Shown here piece by piece: positions 32,931 through 41,589 of a stretch of 64,000 bases of DNA; the first letter of the stretch is position 1, and the number at the start of each line of letters is the position of its first letter. Source of the stretch: Porphyra umbilicalis (Eukaryota > Rhodophyta > Bangiophyceae > Bangiales > Bangiaceae); NCBI GenBank assembly GCA_002049455.2, contig KV918783.1, positions 124,001 to 188,000 on the forward strand. Reading direction: 5' to 3'. The position numbers and the translations under genes were made by a program. Below the pieces are notes generated by a model, which made no database searches, was not told where the DNA came from, and saw nothing but the letters and a program-made list of their open reading frames with translations.

Positions 32931-35423
32931 CACAGCGACCAGGAACCATTCCTCGATCGACTCGAAATTGCAAACCTGCAATTTCCAACCCGGCCCCGAA
33001 ACCCTGGGGCAAGCCGAGGGATTCGCACCTGCGACATCTGTGAAGTGAACCGCGCATGCTGGGCCCATAACCTGTGGTGGAGGAAGGGTGGTGGGAAAGG
33101 TTCTGTTTCTTACTTCTGTTCTCACCTGCCGGGTCGACCTCCTGGCCGCCCTATATGCGCTCTCGGCGGAGATGTGCTCCCCGCGCGGGCTCCCCCCTGC
33201 GCGCCTCCCCTTGCCCTGCTCGCCTGCCGCGCGCCCTTTGCGCGCTGGCGCCCTGTCTGCCCAGGAAGGTGGTGTCCGCCTGTCCTGGCGCAGGCGCCGC
33301 TGTCGCCAGCCAGCAACTGAAAGTGCCCCCGGCGTGACCCTTACGTGGCTCTCCCACCGGCCCTCAGCGCCGCGTTTCACTTCTGGTGCAAACCGGGCGG
33401 CGCGCCCAGCCACACGCTCACATGGCTCTCTCCGGGTGGGTTACCCCTGCCCGTCGACTCGCTCCGCCCCGCCACCCGTGCGCCCCAGGACTCCCTGCCT
33501 CAGTCTTTCACGCAGCGGCGGCCGGTTGCGTGGCCGTCCGTGGCTGTCCCACCGTCGGCCTTGCCGTCCTCCAGATGCGTCCCAGCCGGTCGATGCCGGA
33601 CATGGCGGCCTGACGTGATGGCAGTAGTGCCGTCGCTCCTCGTCCATCCGCGCCGCCCAGCCGCCGCCTAAATTTTCGCGCCCCAGAGCATAATTGGTGC
33701 GCCGCCCGCTGGCCTTTGGCCACCCCGCAGAGCGTCTCCCGCGGCTGCGCCCGCCGCCGCTCTGCCGTGCCAGCTCCAAGCAGGCCACATACTTCCGCGG
33801 CGGCTGTTGTACTTGTCATGGGGATCTTGACAAAGTCCACCACGTGGAGTAAGTAAGCCTTGCCGGTGCCGCCAATCCGCGGTCGCGGTTTCCTCCCCCG
33901 AGGGGGCATGACCGTCGACGAGCGCCCGACTTCTCGGCGTGGGACCGGGCAGCTTGCCCTGTCGCCCCCGTTGGCAACGCCCACCGCCAAGCCCTTTGGC
34001 GGTGGCGTCGACACTCCGCCTTGCGCATGCCCGCGCTAGGCCTTGCGGTCGAAAACCGGCGTGCAGCCGCACGCCCCGGACGGTGCGCCGCGCGCCCCGT
34101 TCGTGTTCTTGCCCGCCCTGCATTCTCGGTGCCGGGGGCGTCTGGAGCTTCGCCCTGTGCGCATGGCAGCGATCCAGGCGCGGCGCCTCCTCCACCCTCC
34201 GTGGATTTTTTCCTTGGCCACACGGCGGCTCACCACACGCCATCTTGGCGTGCGGTCTTGCACGCCGTCTCCGCGGCCCTTGCGCACACCCCCAGGTGGT
34301 AGGGCGCCGCCACCATCTTCCCCGCACCAGCGCCCCCGGCGCCGATGATGGTTGCTCTGCGCGCACCCGGTTGGGAAATGCGCTTCGTGGGCCCGCCCGC
34401 ACGGTTAGCGTCGGACCCTGACCTTTCTCTCGAAACCAGCATCAGCATGTTCCACGTCCCTGCGGACGTCCAATGCGGGTATGCCCGTGTCGTCCTCGAC
34501 GCAGCAAACCTTACTGCGCATGAAGACTTGTCCTTTGTCCGATGAACGGCGAGCACTGACAGGGAGTATCGCCACAGCGGCCCCCCAACCACAGTGTCAG
34601 TGTCGGGAAGGGAGCCTGCTCGTCCGTCGTGTCACCCTCCCGATACTCATGGTGCCGGGGGCGTCTGGTACTTAGCCCTGCGCGCAATAAAGCGCGCTGG
34701 GCGCGGCGCCTTTTGCAGCCGTTGTGGTCTTGTGCCTTGGCCGCACGCTGGCTCACCACACGCCGTCATGCGTTGGGTCCTGCCCGTCGTCTTTGCAGAC
34801 CTCCTGCACATACCCACCTGGTTGAGCGCCACCACCAACTTCCGCAGCCGTGGCGACCGTCACCCGACGGGAACGCCTCCTGCGGTCTTGTCGGATGATA
34901 TGTGGCGCGCCCGCTCGGTGGCGGCGCGCCTCCACGAGGTCCCGCGCGGCCAGCCGTCGTTGTCCTTGACGCGGCCGCGGCATTGCCGCCACGCGCGTCC
35001 GTTCTTGTCCGCGCCGCCGCCACTGACGGCACCGCCACCTTGCCCGCTCCGCCTATATCATCAGGACGGCCACTTGTTCTGCAACGTCGCCGTCGACGGC
35101 ACGGCCACCTTGTCCGCACCGCCGCCATCCGCGGCAACACGGGTCTTGTCGGGCACGGGCCGCACCCGCGGCTCGGCGGCACCCCGACACTTCCCAATCC
35201 CCGCACGATAAGCACGAGGGAGGGACACAGAAACCACCGGGTAGCGCCAATGCCTCATGGGCGCCCATCAGTCGCTCCCCCGGTCCCACCACGACCGCTG
35301 CGTCGCGGGACTGTGCGCGCCCCTGCTCCTCCGACGCGGCCAGGGTCGGCCGGCAGCATCATCGCCGCCGCGCCGTCCACCTCAGCATGACGGCCTCGGC
35401 CGTCACGCCGACCAGCGCTAGGC

Positions 35424-35436
35424 TGGGCCCATAATC
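35424..35436 (-). other. Primer-binding site of the miniature-LTR element
   Basis: On the minus strand GATTATGGGCCCA follows the 5' LTR directly. Apart from one base it is the same initiator-Met anticodon-half complement (GGTTATGGGCCC) seen in the Copia element at 26734. A second such motif, in the same orientation, lies inside the element at 33070-33059. Confidence 0.78.
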
Positions 35437-35512
35437 CGTGATGAGGTCAAAAACCAACTTCGCCATAAGACCCGTGTGACTGGCCCTGGGAGTGGCTGAA
35501 TCCAATTCAACG
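35437..35512 (-). repeat. 5' LTR (76 bp) of the miniature-LTR element
   Basis: Partner of 32841-32917, with the same end blocks TTGAATTGGATTCAGC and GGTTTTTGACCTCATCAC on the minus strand. The outermost base is changed (GTTG instead of TGTTG start) and the inner end reads CACG rather than CACA. Confidence 0.88.
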
Positions 35513-35604
35513 CCCAAGACACGCAAGAACGATCTCATAAACTTTGAAATTGTCTATAGTTGGCACCCACGCTGCATTTGAACTGTTCGGAATGCACCAA
35601 CCAT

Positions 35605-36372
35605 GGCGTGTCAACGTAGCAAGTCCTCCAGGCTGAAAAACAGAGCTGTACCTCGAGAGACTACGGCGCAGAGTTTTCCAACACCTTCCAAGGTGACGAG
35701 AATGATTGGAAAAGCCGCTTTGTGGTCCGGTGCCCAATGTGCGCTCTATCATGCCACACTGCAACATACATTCTCCAATGCGGCAGCTCAAGCAAATCAT
35801 GGCGTAAATTTGAGAACTTCGCCACCTCGGCGAAGGCAGGGGACCTGCAGCGGCGTCGACATGCCGCTGTCATGGCCTACCGGAGCCAGGAGGCTCATCG
35901 ACACAAGGCAGGCGCGAGCGGACAGGACGGCCCCATCGATGGGTACCTGCCATCGCGGTGTACGCGCGTGATGTCGATGGTGCCAACGCGCCCGCACAGC
36001 TCGCGCTTCGTCCTGCTCCAGATGATTTCGCTGTCGCCCTTTGCTGTGGCGGGAAACAAATTCTTGATGGAATTCGTGCACGGTCTTGGCGGTCCGTATG
36101 ATCCGCCATACGGCCCCACCGTCCGCGACGTGTTGCTGAACCTCTGTGTTCACCTTCTCGGTCTACTGCTGGAAGAGATTATTCGCTTACGACGAAGCTT
36201 CCGGGGCGTTCCATTTTTTCACCTCGTCGTCAATTTAGGAACGGAGCGTCACGGCACTGGTTCCTACGAATCCATGGCGCTGCGGTCCGTCGACATTGAA
36301 GAATTTTTCAATGGCCGAGTTCCACCTCAGCGTGGCGCCGATTTCGGAGCGGCACGAACACATCAACATTAG
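35605..36372 (+). pseudogene. hAT-like transposase fragment
   Basis: One frame runs from about 35605 to the TGA-free stop at 36370-36372. It opens with a C-x2-C...C zinc-finger-like piece (RCPMCALSCHTATYILQC). It continues with blocks resembling the N-terminal half of hAT transposases: a PF..V....F..F segment (SPFAVAGNKFLMEF), Y..P..-T-RD-LL (GPTVRDVLLNL), and a strand ending in GSYESMALRSVD where hAT proteins have the first catalytic Asp region and the 'fhlvvNLwTe' block. The dimerisation C-terminus (hATC) and the RW core are not found downstream. It begins 90 bp after the miniature-LTR element with no obvious start codon in frame. The decay and missing C-terminus make it a fossil; it could be from an autonomous relative of element B, but no termini connect them. 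Confidence 0.48.
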
Positions 36373-37635
36373 TGCGTGGAGGCGGCGGTTTGGGCAGCGC
36401 TTCTGCGTGCGGGACAGAGGAATCTGCTCCTCCAAGTCAGACTTGGGGTCGAGCGTGCAGAAGGCACTGTCAAAGCTGTGGCCGCGGTGATTACCATACG
36501 CGGCGCACACAGCGCACATGGCAGTCAAGGCGTCGCTCAGGGTACAACAGATCTCGAGGGACACGAACTGTGCCCCTAATTGTGCATCCTGATGGCTCAT
36601 ACCCCAATAGGGATATGCCGTACGCCTCCAGCGCGCCCAAATGCACGCTCGCGGCGTGCATGTTTATATGTGTTGGTCGTGTCATGCTTTATCGGTATTG
36701 ACCTCTACCTTGTAGCTGTCGATCGATTGAATCGGTCATGCGTGCGGTCCGGGCGCGACTTCAACCCCGCGGGAGAGGGAGCGCGGCTGACTCTGACGGC
36801 CGAGCCGGCCGGAACGACGGCGGGGGGGTAGTGGCGCTCGCACCGCTCTTGAGGACCCGCTGCTTTCCGCTACTCATACCCCGCCTGACGAGTCACCTTT
36901 GTCGTCATTCGCGCTCATCGCTATAAGACGACATCCAGCGGCTTCTTGTTGGGGGTCACTGGGCTGTAGGTAATCGGGACCAGACCGAGGTCTGGCGGTT
37001 GGGTCAATGATGCCCCTTGCGGAAGAGCGTGGTGCGGGGGGCTCATCCCCCTCCCCTCTCAAACCCGCCGCGGGTACCCGTGAACGTGCTGTCCCTGGGG
37101 TGCACGTGGCGTTGTACGCTGTGAAGGTGTCCGTTTTTGCATGCGCTCTGTGTTGGGGCTACTGCAGTGTGGTTTGGCGTATGTTCCCGGCGTCCGGCAG
37201 CGTGCAGGAGACGAGAACGAGATTGAGCCAGCGGGCTGCAGTGGCGCAGGCGGCGGTAGGGCCGGTGGGACTCCTCCCCCTACCCCACTTCCCCCCAGCG
37301 CCTTGTCCTTCCTTTGACAAGCTCGCAGTTGATGGCGCTGAGGGCCACAGCGGCGCCCCCAATCGCAACTCTCACCACGGCGCTCGTCCGTCCTTTGACC
37401 TCCACGAACAGCCACGACAAGAGGACAATCCAAGCACCACGGACGGCGACGACCTGCCGCTCGACTACTTCGACTGTTTCTTGGCGCAAATGTCGGCGGG
37501 CGACTCGGAGGGCGCCTCGTTCTCCCACCTACCGCGGGCGACGCCGCCTGGATTTTTTTCTCGCTAGCGCGAGCGCAGGGCCCTCGACCACTGCCGCCGT
37601 ATTTGAGGCTTGGCTATACCGCCGTTGTGCCCAAC
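36373..37635. other. Weak hypothetical frame, otherwise unassigned
   Basis: ATG 37007 opens a 186-codon frame ending at 37567. Its C-terminal third is acidic then aromatic (DGDDLPLDYFDCFLAQM) and balanced enough to be real, but no motif, signal peptide or promoter supports it. The rest shows nothing. Confidence 0.3.
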
Positions 37636-38302
37636 CTAAAGGTCTATTCCATGCCTTCAGGCGCATGAGGAAAGGGTTTTTCTGCTTTTGTATACTTTTT
37701 TGAACCATGAGAAGCAGACAGAACTGTTCTTCGTGTCATGGGTACTCTAGGGAGAAACAGAAGGCGCACAAAGGATCTTGTAGCGCTGAGATACACCTCG
37801 GTGTTTCTCTGTCGCACCAGAATCGCGCCATTTTCTTCGTCTCTGCCGAACCGGAACTAGATGTGACCAATTTCTGATGCAAGACACGTATTGATGCGAT
37901 GTGGTATCGCATGGAAATGAACTTTCTCTCGACCGGCTACGAGCATCACCTGCCCCCCACCACCACCGCCCATGTTGACCAACGGCCACAAATGTCGTCC
38001 AAACTTCCCCACAGCGCCGATGACACGCATTTAGTTGCCCAGGACGTCGAGTTATCGCCTGCAGCGTCATCAGCGGGCCATTTACTCCACAAAAAGGCGT
38101 TCAAGACAACGGTGATATGCAAGGAAAAGCATCTATCTTTCAAGACTATGGTCGTAGCCGCCTGAACGTGTGTCATAAAACGGCTGATGAAGTAGGCTCC
38201 AGGATGCGTTCAAGCGGAGCGCAAATGCTCGTTCCATTGCCGAATTCTGTGCGCACCAATATGAGTCGCGTCCATGCGCCTGAATGCGTGGAATCGACCT
38301 TC
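37636..38302 (+). repeat. Dispersed ~0.66-kb repeat, copy 2
   Basis: Direct-orientation partner of 21958-22616. Similarity ends abruptly near 38302, where a new open frame begins. Confidence 0.65.
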
Positions 38303-39387
38303 CGTCTGGGGAACACTTCCCTCGCCCGTTTTGTGCCAACAATGAATCCCGCTGGACCAAGACGTTTTCAATGGCTCCCGGCCTTGTTGGTCAAGTCGCG
38401 CACTCCGAAAAGAACGGCCGCATCTCATTGCAAGCGGTCGACAACCGCGTGCTTAGCGCCAATGTGTCGCGCCCATGCGGAGAGCTGTCGGCGCGAGAGC
38501 TTTTGACCGACGTATTCTGATTGCGCGCGGCCCTGCGTCAGCCCGACACCGTCTTCCTCACCTGCTACCGCGTTTTGTGGCAGCAGATCTCCTACTCAAA
38601 GCTCTCAGTGAACATGCAGGACGTGCTGCTGGCGCCCAATGACAGCAACAACGTATACTCCCAGACGACATCCTCTTTGACTGTCGTCGGTGCCCACGTG
38701 CCGCACGTCATTCATCTTCCGGGAGCAGGTGATTCACGCGCCGTCCTGCCTCCGCTCGCGTCGCGGGGGCCCGTCGACGCCGCCATCGCCGTCGGGGGAT
38801 CGCAGTTACAGCGCGTGTCGCCGCGAGGCTCACCGAGCCCGCCTTCCGCTGGACGGTGCTCCCGATGCCTTCCACCATCACGTGCGTACACCACATGGCG
38901 CTGACTGTGGTAGAAGCGGCAGAGTCGCAGCGCAAGACCTCGGTGGCGACGGCAGCTGTGCGGGTCGCCAGAGAAACGGCCCAGCCGGTGGAGGCCACCT
39001 GCGCGGTGGCAACGGCGGCGGCGGCAACGGCGGCGTCGGCGGCGGCAGTGCTGGCTCCGGCGGCGGCGGCGGCAGCGGCGGGGACGGCAGCCAAGCCGCT
39101 CTGGCCGGTGCGGCCTGGTCATGCACCCCACCTTTGCCTTGTGGACGCACCACCGACAGATCGGCGGCTGCGGTGGCGCGACCGCTCGCGTTTGCCGGTG
39201 TGGGGACCCTCCTGCCGTGCGACTGCAACCCCCGGCTCCCTTGTCTGCGAAGCGGCGTGGCTTCTCGGCGTTGCCGCCGGCGACGCGTGCCGCCGCCGCG
39301 GTGGCTGCATGTGATGGCCCGGTGGCGGCACGCTGGGTGCAGAGCCTGACTAGCGGGGTCGGCGCAAACGCCGCCGGCCGCTTGTTA
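38284..39387 (+). other. Unidentified coding remnant, then GC-rich DNA
   Basis: From ATG 38284 one frame continues through a single TGA (38518-38520) to about 38730. It has balanced composition (for example VFLTCYRVLWQQISYSKL and VLLAPNDSNNVYS) but no motif I recognise. After 38740 the DNA is GGC-rich and all frames become low complexity. This may be the tail of the protein of the transposon that left the 0.66-kb repeat. Confidence 0.3.
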
Positions 39388-39480
39388 TTGCTGATCCCCA
39401 AACTTTGTCCTGGGGGACAGAGACAGAGTCGGACTTCGAATAAGAGCCTTCTATTGCTGGCCCCCTAATTTTGTGCTGGC
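39388..39480 (+). repeat. Two nested 'TTGCTG' MITE/transposon left ends
   Basis: TTATTGCTGATCCCC at 39385-39399 and CTATTGCTGGCCCCC at 39451-39465 are left termini of the TA-flanked family (compare 25321 and 42937). They stand ~360-450 bp before the Tc1-like transposase gene, so either could be the left end of its element. No matching right end occurs between 40980 and 42930. Confidence 0.6.
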
Positions 39481-39839
39481 GGTCAGGAACTGGGACTGAC
39501 TGCATTTTCACAATAGCCGCGAAAGTTGTTTAAACAATCATGTATTCCACATCGGATGCAGACAAGTTGGAAACCAATACAAAAAAGTAGGCATGTAAGT
39601 ATTTCGATCTCGCTTGCAAGCCTTGTGTGCCCTGTGGAAACAGGGTACGTGCCTCCGCTGCCAGCCGAATGGGAGACTCCCGACACACTGTGTCCCACCT
39701 GAGCAGGAAGCCACTGTTTCTCCCCTTTAGGACCCTTTTTCTGGGCCTTAATCCCGTTCGCTGCCTGCAACAGGCCATCATCCACTGAATCTTAAAAGTT
39801 TCTTGACATTTCTTCCGGTGCATGGCTCTCGTCTGTTGA

Positions 39840-40979
39840 ATGATTTGTCGCACATGGGCCTCACAATCGCCGCTCGGGTTGGCTCGGACAATTGTGACAA
39901 CTTGTCTTGCACGATTCGCGCCACGCAGACGTCCCGACGTCTGGCGCACCGCTTGTGTCCACACGATGAAGTCAGCGCGAATGCGTCGGCTTGCTGGGTC
40001 GCTGCACCTCAATGATGGGCAGAGCCTAGAGACGGCAGCTCGTAACACGAAAATGTCTCGCAGGACACTGACTCGCTTTTTGGCATACGTCGAGGACACG
40101 GGAGAGGTCCACTATGCCCCCGAGAAGTGGAACACTCACGCTGACAGCTTCTTGAAGTGCCCAGATCTGCGCTCCGCGCTGCTTTTTGCTGTTGAGCAGT
40201 GCCCAGAGGCTTTTCTGGACGAGGTATCGGGCTTTGTCACTAACCTTCATCAACCGCTTGGCGAGGATGTTGTCATTTCTCCCTCCTTCGTGTCTCATAT
40301 ACTCGCTGCCAATGGATTGACGCGTAAGGTGATCGAGACTGCCTTTATTACGCGAAACGAGCTTGACCGCGCGCGCTGGGTCCTTGATCAGTGGCACATT
40401 CCCCTGCGCGCTAGAGTGAACGTGGATGAAGCGCACCGCTGCAGACAGTCTGCAAACAGGAAGTCGGCCTGGTCACTGCGTGGGCATCGAGCCGAGTGTT
40501 ACCTAACGAACTCTCGGGGGGTGAGCACGAGCTTCTTCGTTGCCATGAGCCACGACCGGGTGCTTGACTGGATAATCACGCAGCCGCCCCCCGGCCAGAC
40601 CTCCGTCGACGTTTTTCTTTTCGCTGCGGAAAACTTGCTGCCGCACATGAACGCGTATGACCCTGCGTTGCCCTGGTCCAAGCAGAACGAGCGCTGTGTT
40701 CTGATACTCGACAATGCCCGGGTTCACGACCAGGCCGCAATCGCCCTGATTGAGGCCGCTGGAATGCTAGTGCGGCTTCTGCAACCCTACAGCCCCGACT
40801 TCAATCCGATTGAGGACGTGTTCCCAGTTGGGAGCAGCTGGCTGCGACGGCACGTCACACCCGAGCAGTTCAACGAGTGGCCCTTCCTTTGCATTGCGCT
40901 CATGCTATCCTATATCTCGCCGGCCATATGGCGTGGCTTTGTCAAGGCCGCGGTGCGGAACTACACACTGTACATCTAA
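39840..40979 (+). CDS. Tc1/mariner-like (IS630-superfamily) transposase, intact
   Basis: The 379-residue uninterrupted frame starts at ATG 39840; a second in-frame ATG at 39969 would remove a poorly structured leader. Residues about 45-90 form a helix-turn-helix (NDGQSLETAARNTKMSRRTLTRFL). The DDE_3 catalytic domain follows: first Asp in NVDEAH (D196), second in LILDNARVH (D291) and Glu in SPDFNPIED (E325), 34 positions after the second Asp. All three acidic residues and the YSPDFNPIE signature are present, so the enzyme could be functional. It would cut and paste elements with TA target duplication, and a MITE family with TA duplications and TTGCTGATCC ends is abundant in this window. The matching of transposase to MITE ends is inference. 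Confidence 0.9.
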   Translation: MICRTWASQSPLGLARTIVTTCLARFAPRRRPDVWRTACVHTMKSARMRRLAGSLHLNDGQSLETAARNTKMSRRTLTRFLAYVEDTGEVHYAPEKWNTHADSFLKCPDLRSALLFAVEQCPEAFLDEVSGFVTNLHQPLGEDVVISPSFVSHILAANGLTRKVIETAFITRNELDRARWVLDQWHIPLRARVNVDEAHRCRQSANRKSAWSLRGHRAECYLTNSRGVSTSFFVAMSHDRVLDWIITQPPPGQTSVDVFLFAAENLLPHMNAYDPALPWSKQNERCVLILDNARVHDQAAIALIEAAGMLVRLLQPYSPDFNPIEDVFPVGSSWLRRHVTPEQFNEWPFLCIALMLSYISPAIWRGFVKAAVRNYTLYI

Positions 40980-41589
40980 CCGCCCGTAAGTGATGCTTTC
41001 CCAACTGCCTCTTATCGATACCGGGAGAAATCCACAGCAGCGGTGCGCCACTGCTCTAACTAACTCAACCATTACCAACGCTTTCCGTCCCGCTGGTTCT
41101 CGTTCCTCGATAACACACGCCTCACTTTTCTGTCACTAGATGAACCGCTGAACAAAAAGAAGGCGAAAAAACTGAGATCCGCGGCTGGCGCTCGCCGCCG
41201 GTCCGCGCGCAACGGGATGTTGCATGCGGGCCGGCGGCGGGAGCCTAGCACGACGGTTGGCGTGATTGGGCCGGCCGCCGTGGCGTTTGGACAGTCTGTG
41301 GGGCGGTGTGAGGGGTTTTTTGTGCTGTGTGGGACGGCAGAGTGGTGCGACAGTGGCGTCAGTACGGCCGTGGTGGCAGTGGCGAAGGCGGCGTGCGTGG
41401 TGTGTGCACGCATTCTGAGGTACGAAAGAGAGCGTGCGGATGGCGCCAGTAGCTCAGGGGACGGCTGTGTGCGCACCGGAGCTTTGAGGAGGCCGTCGCG
41501 CATCCCCCTCGGTGGTCACCGGTGGGGGGGGTACGCGGACAAAACGTACAAGGTGAACACTAACACACCTTGGATGCAAACCCCTCTTT
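40980..41589. repeat. Outer unit of a ~470-bp tandem repeat
   Basis: The sequence 41125-41590 resembles 41590-42062 and the start of a third unit at 42062. Shared blocks include GCGCAACGGGATGTTGCATG (41207 and 41691) and ACACTAACRCA followed by TTTTCTGTG. Only the inner units are mirrored in the right arm, so the outer unit lies outside the inverted repeat. Confidence 0.55.

Larger units (their letters stand above)
32841..35512 (-). mobile_element. Miniature-LTR retroelement with 77-bp LTRs and a 2.5-kb interior
   Basis: In minus orientation the order is 5' LTR (35512-35437), primer site (35436-35424), interior, polypurine tract (32930-32918) and 3' LTR (32917-32841). The LTRs start TGTTGAATTGG (5' copy one base changed) and end in CATCACA (3' copy). 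A 5-bp target duplication CCCAA flanks the whole (32836-32840 and 35513-35517). The interior encodes no gag or pol. It is GC-rich, holds a diverged tandem duplication (about 34130-34310 against 34650-34840) and several minus-strand GGxGK motifs (for example near 33850, 34340 and 35050). Its closest known class is TRIM/LARD-type non-autonomous LTR elements, although the LTRs are unusually short for a 2.7-kb element. Confidence 0.88.

Noticed and set aside
32930-35424. A Pif1/Helitron helicase gene inside the miniature-LTR element
   Set aside because: Only isolated GGxGK motifs occur; later helicase motifs are absent from any continuous frame. Kept as a low-interest finding only.
36235-36600. 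Minus-strand protein containing LRWNSAIEKFF, like the hAT RW core
   Set aside because: It overlaps the plus-strand hAT-like frame in antisense and lacks any neighbouring hAT block in that orientation; most likely a shadow.
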